A stretch of DNA of 64,000 nucleotides from Hymenoscyphus infarciens (GCA_001414345.1 LLCB01000121.1:98538-162537); one strand, 5' to 3'. Counted from the first letter of the stretch, positions 33,858 to 46,861 are shown. Notes: generated from the letters alone by a model not told the origin. Numbers and translations: made by a program.

Positions 33858-35340
33858 GGTTACTTGATTTCATTGGATGGCTGGAAGAGAAAAATAAAGA
33901 GAATAGGCTGGGATAGCTGGTCAACGGATTAAAATAGGTTGAGCTCGTGCAAGGCGACTCGGTGGGCGTGAAAAGTATCTAGTTGTAAGGTGGTGGAAAT
34001 CAAGCTCGTCAACCCATTTTTTGTTATAGGTTGTGTGTGCAATATTTTTCGGGTAGGTGAACATTTCTGCTTTGCCTTGGGAAGGAAAGGATGGAAAACT
34101 CGACCGGGGTATGAAGTCAAAGTCAGAAGGGTTGAACAAGCCGTTCCTTCCTCGAGGACGCCTGGCCCTTGGTGCGACTCGAGGTCGCCCCCTCCTTCTT
34201 TACTTCTAGCTACCATGGATAAGGTCGTCTTTTCTCGGTCCCATCCATCACTTGAATCAACTGAGGGATACTCCTTCCCTTTGTACGTCGACCTTGGCCT
34301 CGACCTCACGCTACTACGGGTTGTCTGTTTTAAGTGATTGAGTTGGACTAGGCCAAGACGCTTCAGCGGACCGAGCCGTGCTGATTGCTTTCTGTCGGGT
34401 TGTTCTGGTATTTTTGGGATGGATGGGTGAAGGAAATGTAGTTAGCGTAGTTAGCGTAGTTAAGTAGGAGAGTTGATGGAGGGAAATTCCTGGTTGGATC
34501 TAGGTTTGGAGTATATACCACCTGCGTGTTTTGACTTTGTCATCGGGGTTCGTTTGAGTGCTTTGGAAGGGGTGTCTAGGTGTCTAGGTGTCTAGGTGGC
34601 TCTTTGTTGCGTGTGGATGAGTTTGGATAAGTTTGGATCTTCCTTCTAGCAGTGCTGGGGAAATGGAGGAATCAAGGAATTAAGGAATTAAGGAATTAAG
34701 GTTGTGGAAGATGAGGGGAAGAGGAGTTTTAAGTTGGCTCTATCTACCCCTGAGGACGAGGACGTTCCTGCTGCCACTTCCAATCCATGCGCCTCTCGAG
34801 AGTGTCCCTTCCCTTGAACCTCTTGCTTGCTAGAAGGCTTGCCCAAGTTGTCGGGTTGAGGATGAGGCCGGGACACTTCGGTAGAAAAATTCAAGGATGC
34901 TCTTCTTTTCCTTCGATCATGGCTCGCTAGGCTTGGTGTCACCATGGATGCACTCGGCGGAAAGTCGTGGAGGTCTATATTTTTTTTTTTTTTGGAAGAG
35001 TAATAGACCGGACCAGAGACGATGCAAGGGCCACTTTTGGAGACATGACTGTGGGGTCTTGGTTTTAATGGCGTTGGGATGAGTTGAGTTTGCGTTGTGT
35101 TCCTTTCTCTTTTTCTTGGTTGGGGTTTGTGTGAGAAGATTTGGGATGGAGCGTTTTTGAGGTTGGGATTTGGGATTTGGGATTTGGGGATGTTTGGTGG
35201 GTGAGAGGGAGGTGGGTGAGAGGGAGGGGGGTGGGATTTCAAGGATAGTCATGCTTGAGTGTGAGGTAAAAATGAAAGATGGGTGAGGAAGTTTTATACG
35301 GTGTGTAGGTCTGCACAACGAATAAAAGCTACGAATATAT
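33858..35340. other. Gene-free G-rich interval with short tandem repeats
   Basis: No convincing gene. Plus-strand G-rich. Short tandem repeats: a 9-mer gtagttagc near 34439-34465, an 8-mer gtgtctag three times near 34572-34597, an 8-mer ggaattaa near 34668-34701, a T-run at about 34979-34994, and the GGGATTT array described separately. Confidence 0.55.
35165..35235 (+). repeat. GGGATTT array and adjacent G-rich repeat
   Basis: Four G-runs spaced by ATTT (35165-35189), then a 16-base unit ggtgggtgagagggag repeated twice (about 35196-35227) and GGGGGG. Both parts match the G3+N1-7 quadruplex pattern. Confidence 0.8.
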
Positions 35341-36060
35341 TCACGATTTTCTACAGATAAATTACCCTTTAAATTATTCAAGAATAAGGAGCGTTTAGAG
35401 TGTAAATAGTAGTTATTTATTTATAAATATTCTATATTCTCCACCCTTTTAGTATAGTTTCCCACTTATCTAAATATATATGAAAATCCCCTGAAATTAG
35501 CCGCTTTAGTTGCTTTTATTATCTCGATTAGACTACGCTAGGGCGTTTCTAGGCTAAAAATTAGATAAATTATTAAATAAGGTGAAAAGAGTAGAGCCTT
35601 TTAACCCTTTCAACGTCGAAACCTTAGTTTAAAGGTCACGTATATAATATTTTAGAACGTAGGGTGTTATGTAATACCCTTTAACTTAACACCCTATTTC
35701 ATATAATATAAGTGATAACGAGTAGAGACGATAGTAATCTATTAATAATAATTAAAAGTAAGTAAGTTTATAGTTTAGTTATATCTAAATATATATATAA
35801 AAAGGGAGTAAAATTCAACTTATACAAACCCTCTATACTAAGACCTAGAGAGTAGATATTAAGCTTAATAAATAGAAACTATTTGTAATATATTTATTTA
35901 AGCTCTTATTACTTGAATAATCGCTCGAATACTATATAGCTATTTAATATTTATAATAAATAATTAATATTTTATTTATATATTCGTTATGTAGACCTAA
36001 CGGTGTATAGTATAAATGTAACGACTTTTTTGCCTTTCTTATATTTACAGAGATTACACG
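35341..36060. repeat. AT-rich RIP-like block
   Basis: AT-rich with TA-dominated steps and stop-riddled frames; few CA/TG. No identifiable element. Confidence 0.6.
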
Positions 36061-39000
36061 TGACAGGGCCCACTTTTCCTGCTGCGCGAGAAAACCTCTT
36101 TCCGTAAACCTAGCTACTAATTTTCTCTTTTTGTTCTTTGATTCGTCGTTAGTGTTTATATAAGGTATCAAGTTAGGTTCAGAGTGTAATAGCAGTATTC
36201 TAGGTAGCTATTAGGTTATTATTTATTTTATCTCGAATTATACTTTACACGAGGTCTGAGATTGAAGTAAGTCTTATAAGATAAGTTTATTATTTGAGTT
36301 GGCTTGAGGTATATTAAAAGAGTATATGTTCGTCGATCAATCTTATTCTAGAATATCTGGAATAATAAATTAGATTAGTTGCGGAATCGCAGAATAGTTG
36401 AGAGAGAAAAAATGAATATTTATTTTATTTCAAAGTTGAGGGAAGTCTTTGGAAGTTTGAGGATTAAAAGGAGAGGTGGAGGAGTGAGAAGAGGTGCGGG
36501 AAACAAGAAAGAAGGCGTTTGAGAGAGAGATTTGGTGATTTGAGAGGGGTTTAGTAACATCACTCCCATTCTCAAGTTATTTTCATCGAATCAAAGAAAA
36601 GAATATTAGACAGCGAATTATACTGTACCTCGATAAAAAGAAGTCGTTCGAAGGTTGGAAGTTCGAATTCTGGAAACAGACTTGGCAAAAAGGAGCGAAA
36701 TTCCTAGAGCTGTTGTCGTTATTTTGTTTGAAAGCGTCACAATTTCTTCCACATCGTTGGCTACTGTCAGAAGCGACTCCCGGAAGCTTGCTTAAACTCT
36801 TCCTCAAGCCATCGTTTTTCTTACAGCTCCTTGATTAGTTTCTTACCCCCTATATAGTTAGGAAGGGTTATACGATGACGATGAGGTGAGATTTCAATCT
36901 AAGTGACGTAGTTTCCTCTCGCTTATGTTTGAGGAGAAACTAGTACAGAACAAGGTTTAGAACAAGAAGTGTATGAGTCGATGGGTTTGCTATAACTAGA
37001 ATAATTAAAAACAATAGAGGACTTACTCGAAAATTCGAGAGGCTTTATATATATATATATATATATATATTCTGTCTCAATATTCAGGGCTTTCCAGTAA
37101 TTATATTAAGAACTTAAGAAGACTCTAATGTAAATTTTTTAAGTGACAGCACCTCTTCTCTTTTTATATAGCTAGAATTAAGAGAAACTGGAATAATGTT
37201 GTAGGAGTAAGGAGTGTTCACTCTCCTTCTCCAACTACTTTGAAGATGAGGAGGTAATCGCTCTCGGCGGAGTAACATTACTCCAAGTTGACAAAACCCT
37301 GTTTTTGCCACGAGCTTAACACCGGTGTTTGACAGTAAGTCAAGAATTGATAGAGAATTAATAGTAAAAATATATCCCGAATGTAAATACTTCAGATTTT
37401 TGTAATCTAGAAAAATATAAGGACTGATTTTTCACAGGTTCAATTCCGATATATTCCCTTCTGCCTGGAAGATTGTCAGAGAATTATGCCATGAACCGTA
37501 CCGGCCTTGGGAACGTGTTAGTGGCGTAAGCCTATCTCTTGAGGACACTGTTCTTCTGCGGACACACTTTATACTTCTCCAGATACCTCGCTCAATGGGA
37601 TAACGGTCATCACTTCCTGCAGATGTGGCCGCCTATCTCGAGAAACCACCACAGAATGGGACTCACTCAGTTCTAAGAACCCCATTCATCTCTCCTCACC
37701 TCACAATTTTTAAGCGTAACCAGCTATAAATAATGTATCTAGATTCTACCTAAGCGAGTGACTAGCAAACTCTGTTTGCAAAGGATCCCTTTTTTGATTC
37801 CGGAACGAAATAATCTGAGTGCCTATCGAGAAGTGAGGTTGAATGGAATTCATGGTGGAAGTGAATCCATAAGAACTTCTTCCCACTGCTGAGGTACGGT
37901 ATAAAGTAATATTCTAGACGCAGTACTCTTTAGATCAAACAAGGCTATCATACAACGCATTCAGTTACACGGGGAGTTGGATTAAGGAATCACAAGGCTA
38001 GCGCGCTGCCGGAACTAAGTAGGAGCTGAAACTCGTTTCTTACATGCGAGATCTGAAAAGCTCAAATTTTCGAACGAAAGAGAGAGTGTAATTCGACACT
38101 AGTTTAAGGATCGGCAAAAAATAATAAACCGACGTTAAGAAATAAATAGAAAGTTCATAGTTCAGATATTCCAGCAGAAATCTAATAGAAGTTGAAGGTT
38201 AGAACTCGCTTCAGATCCTTTTTTTCTCCCCCGCGCCCGCATTGAACGCTCGCAACCTAGTCTACTAGAGAATTTCAATACAATCTGTCTTCCTCTTGGA
38301 TGATGTGTGATATGTGGAGAACTTCTTACTTACTACTTTACTTGGTGAGCTAACTTTATTTATAGGTGTACCTCAATAGAAATTTTGGCTCAGACTGGAA
38401 CCTTGCTTCTGAAACACATTCACTTGTACTTCAAACCCAGAGTTCTCATTCTTTCTTCGTCACTTATCCGTCAGCTTCTAGAGCATATTAGTTTACCAAA
38501 TACTACGTCATAAGGAACTAAGACTTATTTTCACAGTGTTGTAAGAAAAGACAAGCTCGTTTAAGTCACGTGTTCTAGGACGAGGAAATACCCTAAAGGC
38601 AAGACAGAACGAAGAGAATGTGACTGGGCAGTCGATGAATTTCTTAAGCTGATCCTGTATTATGAGAGTACAGTTTTCAACATTCCTTAGTCGGAAAATC
38701 ACACTTCACTGAATTCTTTAATACATCCTTCAAATTGTGCACTTAGGTCCATCACTTTACCTTTCATTTACTCCAAACATCTGAACTATAAATATTCAAA
38801 TCCTCTTCTACAGTTTGAATTAATATCAGCGCTGGAATTTTGTCTCCGGGATTTTGAAGCAATAATAGCTATCGCAATTGAAAATCTCTAGACTATATCG
38901 CCGTGACAGTAGTGCAGTTCTTGAGATGTGCTTAGTACTATCCGAGGTCCTTGCGAGAGTATTGGTTGTGAAGTAGAATTTTTATGACTGCTCTTTACAG

Positions 39001-40539
39001 GAAAACAATACTTATAAAAGTAGGTAGAAAGGATGAATAAGTTAGACATCCCGTGAGACTCTTCGAGAGAAATTTGAGAAGCCAGTGGGTTTGAAAAATT
39101 TCAAGATATGCACTTAAGATCCTGGTGGTGGACAATGGTGGAGATAACAGTTGAAGGCCCATAACGACTTTGATTTTACAACGCGCGTTATCAGGATTCA
39201 GATAAGAAATCACTGTCGGAGAAGCTTTCACTATTGAAATGAATCCTTTCGGTTTATCAGTTTTAGCCTAAGAAAGCACGTGTCTAGCACTATGAGAAAT
39301 CGAAATTCTCATTGTAGGAAACGATTATACAAGAGCGTTCCCGGACTTAAACTATCTCTCCCCATCCAGAACAGTAGCTTCATAATCTCTGGCGTTGTTG
39401 AAGGTGCTTTGAGTATCTCATGTGTTCTGCACAACCCGCTTTTATGGTAGAGTGTGACCAATCAACTTGTCACCTAGTCGTGGTAATTCACTGCTTCGCT
39501 ACCTTACAGACTTGAGACTTGAAGTAGCGAATTGAGATCGATATTGAGACTGTGCTATTCATTCAAACAAAATTTATGTCTAGATTTAGCGTCTAAACCA
39601 TAATTTACACCATCCCTTCTTATTGACTAGTTCAAAAAACCTTCTATCAATTTCTCCCTTGTCTAATAAGATCTCGTAGAAAGTCTCAAACTCTCAAAAT
39701 CCCAACTCCTTAAGATGAATTTGACAATTCCATCTATTTCAAAGCTATCAACTAGTCCAAAGGAAACCCACCACTGGCAAGGAACCATTGTAGGCCGAAC
39801 AGCAAAAGTCGCAGAAGGAGTGGGCTTGATACTTCAAGTTATACATAGGACGACGATGACAAACCTTTTCAATTGATAGTTCAAAGCATATGTATACTCA
39901 CGACTTTTACTCTTGCACTCTTGAAAATCTGAGTTATAAACATTCAGATAACAAAACACTGTCGAAAATAACACCACTACCGAGAACCTTTCCTCGTTTG
40001 CTTATAATTTCAAAACTTTCATCTCTTGTAGCGTTCCTAGAATTTACCCTTAATCTCTATCCCTCAGCTTCCTAATGAGCTCTACCGCTTTTCCCGTTTG
40101 TTGTGGCAGAAAACAGAAGCGTGGGTGTCGATGATGATTTCATATTTGCAAGGAGGGGACAATAAACTTTCAGGCCTCTATATATATATATACTTCATTC
40201 CTACTTACTTCACGTGAGGCGTCGACGCTATCGAAATCTAGAAAAATCAGGCTCACAGCAATTTAGTAAACCAATGAATATCCATCGTTTGGGTATTCTT
40301 TGTGAGAGTTCTATAATACAAATGCTTTTCCCCAACTAACCAAATTTACATTCCGGAAGATTGTGCAGCCCGGGAATATCCAGCAAAGTAATATTGATGC
40401 AGCTTTCTTCGTGTTTTCTAAGTAATTTTTGAGGCCGGAACCTCTGAAACTCCGGGTCTGCGTTGAATAGTGACTCGAGTTCCTCAGCCAACTTTGGCCA
40501 GTGGGAACTTTTGCTCCAGCTGCGCCTTTTGCTGGTTCT
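36061..40539. other. Gene-free interval of intermediate composition
   Basis: About 4.5 kb with no frame above 90 codons and no protein-like stretch I can recognise. Unlike the RIP-like blocks, CA and TG steps are common. Contains TA runs at about 37045-37070 and 40180-40195. The right end is the 3' flank of PUS4. Confidence 0.5.
37045..37070. repeat. (TA)n microsatellite
   Basis: Thirteen or so TA repeats. Confidence 0.9.
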
Positions 40540-42040
40540 TTAATCTTTTTTTGGCTGCTCTGTTGCTGCATTTGTCGTCTCTGGACTTTCTACCTTGGCT
40601 GCGCTCTCTCCGCTGGTTGGTTCTTCGACCCTTACTCGCTCTGCAGCCTCTGGTTTCTCTACTGTTGACTCTGCTGGCGTTGTTGCGCTTGCCTGTTCTG
40701 AAATCTCTGCCTTGGCTGCACTTTCCGAGCTTTGGCCCTTCTCTGGGGAATTATTTGTCGCAGGTGCAGCCTTCTTAGCCCACCACTCATCAGTCATTCT
40801 ATTGATCTGAGGACCCCAAACTTCCTCTCCACGCTTCAAATCCGAGTACTCCAGAACATTGCCTGCATCGAAAGAGAAGTCACCTTGTCGCGAACGGATC
40901 AATTCGGCCATGAGACCAGCAGATCCAACAGCGGTACCGAGATCGTGGCAGAAGGAGCGAACGTAGAATCCAGAAGTGACAGTCATGCGAATTCGTGCAG
41001 CGGGTGGGCCTTTAGAGATTGGTGATGAGGGTGTTGGAGTAATGGTAGTGGTAACTGGCCTAGCGTCGGTCTTGATTTCGACTGAAGAAATAGGGACTGA
41101 TTCTGGTTCGGCATCTGACAAGCCTCCAGACATGACAGCCTTGGTGTACTCCGGGGAATCAGTTTTGACGTACTTGGCCGGTTTCTCCTGAACCAATTCA
41201 TCGTGATCTTCGCTCAACTTCCTCTTCCGACTCTCAAACTCCTTTTGCGCCGCTGCCTCTGTCTCCGCCTTTGACCCCGAATTTGCCTCCGCAGCACCTT
41301 CAAATCCAGCTTGCGCCCAAACCTGCTTCGCAACATTGATCTCGGCTTCACTTCCCTCCTCCGTCGGCGCCTTATGCTCATGCGTCCCACCCTCCATCCA
41401 TTCCAAGAGCTCCAACTCCACAACCTCCACCGGCCTCCTCTCAATCTTTCTAGGAATTGGCTTTCCCTCCCGCGCATATTCATATAAAGGCTTCCCATCC
41501 ATCTTCAGCGCACTAAAAATAGGTGGTAACTGCAGAAACGTCCCCTTGAAAGCCTCCATCTTCTCCTCCACCATCTCCCTTGTAATATGTTCATAAGGAG
41601 CTTTCCGCAGAACCTTCCCCACCCGATCATATGTATCCGTGCTCGCGCCAAATAGTAATACCGTCTCGTACGTCTTCGTGCATTTTAAAAAGTCTTGCAG
41701 CGATTTCGTGCCAATTCCAATACCCGCGATGAGAACCCCCGTCGCGAGAGGATCCAGTGTACCTCCATGGCCAATCTTCACCTTTGGGTCCTGATTCTTT
41801 CGTCTTTTTCGCTGGTTGGGGTTGTCGCGGGCGAGGTTGTGTTTAACTTGTGCGAGGTAGGGGGCGAAGAGTTGGGAATTGTGAAAGACGTCTTGACAGT
41901 CACGGAGGACTTGGGCAGAGGAGATGCCGGTGGGTTTATTAATGGCTATTTGGCGGTCGCTATTAGCAATTGAGGTTGTCGCAAAGCTCAGGGGAGGGGA
42001 TGGTACCAAATACGCCTTCAACAACTTTGCCTTTATTCAT
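40540..42040 (-). CDS. PUS4: tRNA pseudouridine-55 synthase Pus4 (TruB family)
   Basis: Two exons, 42040-42007 (34 nt) and 41945-40540, give 479 residues. The intron (61 nt, GTACCATCC...GCTAAT...AAATAG) was placed because joining gives MNKGKVVEGVFAINKPTGIS, the standard TruB/Pus4 beginning, whereas the uninterrupted frame has no ATG. The enzyme converts U55 to pseudouridine in the T-loop of tRNAs in cytosol and mitochondria. Seen: the KPTGISS loop at 15-21, the catalytic GHGGTLDPLATGVL with D76, YDRVGKV, PPIFSALKMDGKPLYEYAREG, and RMTVTSGFYVRSFCHDLG. An insert of about 110 mostly polar residues separates the latter two blocks, and the last ~90 residues are a low-complexity A/E/S/T tail; both are common in fungal versions. 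Confidence 0.93.
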
Positions 42041-44030
42041 GCTGCGCCAGATTGTTCGCGAGGCTCCGACAACGGGTTTGGCTATGGATGACATTCAGTT
42101 AGAAATGTTTTTTCTCTGCGGGATGGCCTGCATAAGTGGTGTAGTGGGTTCCCGGCGGCTGCAAGCTTCGAAATATTTTTGGTGTCATTCTGCCGGGCGG
42201 TGTGGTTCGGGCACTTACAGAATTTTGAGGGGACCTTATTTCGACCTCAACCCAAACTTAAGGTGGTTATTTCTCTCTCTGAGGATTTGTTGGATCCGAA
42301 AATGAAGGTACGATTGTAGATTGTCGTCAAGTTGAGAGTGAAGTTGACTGCTGAGTTATTTTTAACCTCACCTTCGCTGGTACGAATCGATTGTCAGAAA
42401 GTGAGGGCTCTCGTAATAAGAATGATCTTGAACTCCAAGCAGGAAAAGATACCAAGTACTCCGGTTCTCCTAATTACTTTGAGTAGTCGAGTTTGAAGAA
42501 TTGTTGAGTGTGAAAGTGTGGATGCAGCTAAGCTGTAGTTAGGAAGGCGGGGTAAGGTCAACTTTTCACTAGACTCTCTATCAAAAAAGGCACACTTGAT
42601 ACCTCCACCTGGATAGAACTAGACTATGAAGCTAATATTCGCTTGAGAAGCTTTCGCTATTAGATATATGGCTAGCTTCTTAATATATCTTATTTAGCAC
42701 TTAATATATTCTAATCTAGAAAAAATATACTATCTTATATAAATATACTCTCTTAGAATTTTAGAAATATATATAGATTTTAAAATAATTTTCATAGAAC
42801 TAGATAAGATTATAAAAAATATCAAAAGTTATAAGTTTATCTCTTTAGAACTAGTATACTTTATTAGACATATATATTAATATAAGAATATATATATAGT
42901 ATATTACGAGATATATTATAATTAATAATTATTATTGAAATACTACTACTAATAATCGATAAATTTTATTTTTATTTAAATAGCTATTTTCTACGCTTAT
43001 AGAGTAAGACTTAGTATTATATAAATGAGTTAAATTAAAGAAGAGTAAGAGTTGATTATATTAAGAAATTTATCTATAAAATTCTATATATTTAAAAAAT
43101 TATAAAGTTATATTTAGAGAAAAACCCAAATCTCTTAGTAGTATACTAAGTAGCTAGCTTACGTGTTTTAAACGTAGTACTATCTTTTTCTATTATAATA
43201 ATAAGTAATATAATAGATATATATTATTAAATTATAGAAGAAAGATAGTATATTATAGTATAACTAGTATTTATAAGACTTAGTAGAATTCGTAAGAGAC
43301 TAAGTTTCTATTAACTCTTAGTCTAAATTACTAAGTCTTTATTTATATAAACCTTATATATTAGTATACTTAATCTACTCGATTATTATTATAGAATATT
43401 ACTTAATATTAATAACGATTATAGACTCTCTTAAAACTAGGATTACTATTAGACTTATATACTAAGATTATTAAATAGATTATTAGAGAGTAAATACTAA
43501 TAATTATCTTATATTAAGTTATTTAATAATATATTAGATTTCTAAGAATAGCTATAAATATAACGTGTATTAGTATAAATGTTTAATCTAGTAGAAAATA
43601 GTTCTTTTAGCTATAAGCTAATAAAATACTTAGTTGCTAAATATAAAATAAAGTTATATATTTTATATATCTTATATATTTTATATAGTAAATTATAATT
43701 CTTTAGAACTTTAAAAGACTAATTCTCTAATTATAAGAACCTTCTACGAAATCAAGATTCATATAAGCGCTTTTTAACACAAGAAAGTAAATTTTAAATA
43801 GGTAAATATAAGTTATATAATCTTTATTTAATACTATAAAACTCCTATATTAAAAACCTAAGACTTATTAGAGAGTAAAAGAGTTCTTCGAGAAACCTCA
43901 AGTGGAAAATGTTCAAAAAGGCTTACTTTACTTACTTTACTTACTTTACTTACTTTACTTACTCCTTCCTCTTTCCTTTTCCTTCTCTCTGCCTATTGAT
44001 TAGATACCGACCTACCCGGCTAGGCTAGTA
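42041..44030. other. Intergenic passing into AT-rich block
   Basis: Promoter side of PUS4 up to about 42600. From about 42640 to 43900 the DNA is AT-rich, TA-dominated and stop-riddled, like the other RIP-like blocks. At 43923-43963 a 9-bp unit (ttactttac) is repeated four to five times just outside the 6.9-kb element. Confidence 0.55.
43923..43963. repeat. 9-bp tandem repeat
   Basis: Consecutive copies of ttactttac, with an exact period of nine. Confidence 0.9.
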
Positions 44031-44200
44031 GAGCGTCCCGTACATACCAAAAGTCAGAAACGACGACTAAATCGCAAATCGCAAATCGTAAATCGTAAAT
44101 TGTAAATCGTAAAGCTTAGATTTCTAAGTATATGGCTCTTTAGAGCTAAATCGCAAATCGCAAATTGTAAATCAATAAACGTAGATTTTTTAGAGGCTAA
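44031..44200 (+). repeat. Left terminal inverted repeat with AAATCGY subrepeats
   Basis: Contains two groups of a 7-bp direct repeat aaatcg(c/t), about six copies then three, separated by a conserved agcttagatttctaagtata spacer; ends at tagattttttagaggcta. Complementary to 50758-50927. Confidence 0.85.
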
Positions 44201-44442
44201 ATCGTAAATCGTAAATCGTAAATCACAAATTACAAAAGTCGTATAATTAATAAATAATCATAAAAAGTATTAAATATTAAATTAAAACATATTAGAGTAA
44301 GAGATATATATATATAATATAAAAAGACTATACAAATCGACTTTTATTACTATAATAAGTTCCTAAATTATATCTTAAAACTAGGCCTTTTTTAAACTAA
44401 TTACTCTAGATTACTTAATATCGAAGTAATTAGCTTACTTTA

Positions 44443-44532
44443 AAAGCTTAAATAATCTTAATTTAAGATTATTTAAGCACTTTTAGCTACTTTTCTCGAT
44501 TATATACTAATTTCCTAATTAGGGTTAGCGCC
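44443..44532 (+). repeat. Subterminal hairpin repeat, left copy
   Basis: A perfect 15-bp hairpin (gcttaaataatctta, 3-base loop, and its complement), then a conserved tatatactaatt.cctaatta and gggttagcgcc. The same arrangement in the same orientation lies at 50266-50358. Confidence 0.75.
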
Positions 44533-44589
44533 ATTTATTTTATAGGCTAAAAAGTGTACTTACTTTGTATACTAACCCCCTTATATCGC

Positions 44590-44975
44590 TCCTTTCTTTA
44601 AATACTATATACTACTTCTTATTATTCTTTCCTTTGAAAGTGCTATTCTACTACTATATATACTCCCTCTTCTCCCTCGAATTCAAGTACTAATAACGAT
44701 AGGAGAAGAAAGAGGATAATCTCTAGTAGCAGCCCTAGGTATCTATTAAAGTACGATATTCTTAGTAGTAGAACCTCTCGAGATAAATCGAATTAGTTAC
44801 TCCTTCTTTTAAATACTACTCTATATTATTCCTTCTTTTAAAAGTGCTATTCTACTATTATATATACTCCTTCTCTCTCTTTAAATTTAAGTATTAACGA
44901 TAATAGAAGAAGGAAGAGAATAATCTCTAATAGTAGCTCTAGGCATTTATTAAAGTATAATATCCTTAGTAGTAG
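44590..44975 (+). repeat. Tandem duplication, ~203-bp period
   Basis: 44590-44770 and 44795-44975 align along their length: tgctattctacta, tatatactcc, att(c/t)aagta(c/t)taa, gataatctcta(g/a)tag and ccttagtagtag occur in both. Most differences are C/T or A/G. A partial tandem duplication preceded RIP decay. Confidence 0.7.
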
Positions 44976-45089
44976 TATTATAGTATAATAATCCTAGAAT
45001 TTTAAGTATAGTAGGAAGTATAAAAAGGGCGATTTTAAGTATATAATAAGAGTCTAAATATACTATGTTAGTTTATTAATTTAGAGTCG

Positions 45090-46200
45090 TATAGAGTGTT
45101 TATAGAGGAGTTATACTAAAAGGAAGTCTCTACTTAAGAGATATATAATATCCTTAAAAGTAAGTATAATATTAACGTCTCTAATACTACTCTTAAGCTC
45201 TAAATTAATATAGAGTAGAACCTTCGCTAGTATAAAAAAAGTAAGACTACTCCTATCTTATGTATACGAGTAGTATATCTCTTTAAAGATATAGGATTAT
45301 CTAATTCGAGTATAGTATATACGTTAAATTATAAGAGCTTTATAATTAAGCCTTAGAGGCTCTAAAGGTTACGATTTAAGATAAGTCTTTAACGTTAAAA
45401 GTTCCTTACATAAGAAGAGTATAAAGAGCTAGAGGCTATTCTTTAGTATAAGATCTACGAATATAGCTACTTTAGTATTATAAGAAGCTTTAGTCTTAAG
45501 TTCTTCTATATATACTTTAATACTTATAGTATTAATAGAGATAGAGATAAAAGATAAGGCTAAAATGAGATTTAAAAGGCGCTATTAAAAGTTAATAAAG
45601 AGAGGTATAATTATAAGTTATAAGAGATTAAGAATACTTATAGTAAATATATTATACTAGAGTCTAATTTTATATAGAGTATTAACAGATATTACAAATT
45701 AAGGTTCGTTAGTATTAAGATATATGCTAGTATTAATACCTATACTCGATTTCTCTCTTAAAGCTATTATAGTATCTTAAACGATATAGTAGTATCTACT
45801 CTATAGTAATATAGTAATACTATAAGTAGCCTTAGAAAGATACTATACTATATATAATTAGATCGAGGATTAGAATCTCTAATAATAGTAGACGCTTATT
45901 ATGTACTTTATTAATAATAAGCTATAGAAAGTAGTAGAGAGCTATACTAATTTTTAGACCTATATTAGTTTAGTACTTCTACGGCTAACTAACGTATTAA
46001 GGCTTAGTAAGGATAGCTTATAAAAGAGTCTCTGAATAAGTGGAAGATATACTTCTAAGACATTTATAAAAAGAGGTTATTTTCTAAAAAGAGCCTCTCT
46101 AATATGATCGCTATATTGTGTATATATATTCTAATTATCTAGAAGAAGCTTTAAACGTTTATATATATATAGAATTGTTATTATATTTATACTAATACTA
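45090..46200 (+). pseudogene. Decayed integrase-core transposase
   Basis: Translating through stops gives a recognisable chain: a helix-turn-helix part near 45130-45260 with KTTPILCIRVVYLFKDIGLS-like text, then near 45670-45900 an integrase-type core (YYKLRFVSIKIYASINTYTR, then LDRGLES). Near 45980-46110 there is SLNKWKIYFQDIYKKRLFS and MIALLCIYILIIRKKL. The order matches the integrase-core-domain transposase-like proteins common in fungi, in which DGYDKL, GIDAYSR, SDRG and RIE.WW motifs occur. Many codons are TAA or TAG where CAA, CAG or TGG is expected, the usual RIP change. Not functional. The family assignment rests on motif order only. Confidence 0.6.
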
Positions 46201-46861
46201 ATTAAGAGTATAGAGTACTAAGAGTGTCGTAGACTAACTTTTACTATTCTAGGAGTAAAGAGTATCTAGTAGAGGATTATAGTATTAAGGTGTTTACTAA
46301 GAAGCTTATTAAGCTTTAGGAATTATATAAGAATTAGGATATTAATGTATATTTGTCTTAGGCGACTCTAGAGTAGTATAAAACAAAATTATTAGTATGT
46401 AGATATACGCTATTAATTGATAAGATAATATATACTAAAGAGAGGGAAACTTATACTATAGCGTACTTAGATTTAAGAGTAGAATTGTTAGTATATATCT
46501 AAGAAAGTAATTTAGTAGGATTAGGCCTTTTAAGTAAGTTAGAAGGAGTATATAAGTAAGAGCTATACTCTAAGGTGGTTTAAGGATTGAAGAAAGCTAG
46601 AGAGGCTGATTAAGATAAATTTAACATATACTTTAGTAACGAAGGTAGAAGTAATTAAGCGATAAACATAGTGCTAGATTATCTATATAATAGCGACTTC
46701 TTAGACGAGGAATTAGAGGAGTCGGATGACAAATTAGATAAGGATTTAAAAGAGTATATAACTAATAGATATGCCTTACTAGTCGAAGATGATTTAGAAG
46801 GAGATTTAGAGACAGATATTAGTAGATAAATTTATATTTAATTAATCTACTCTAGAGGCTA

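Noticed and set aside
36340..36560. Possible LTR of a retrotransposon (minus orientation, beginning tgttactaaacccc)
   Set aside because: No second copy, no target duplication and no retroelement protein nearby.
37430..37450. GGTTCAATTCC, a tRNA B-box look-alike
   Set aside because: No A-box or cloverleaf can be folded in the 60 bases upstream.
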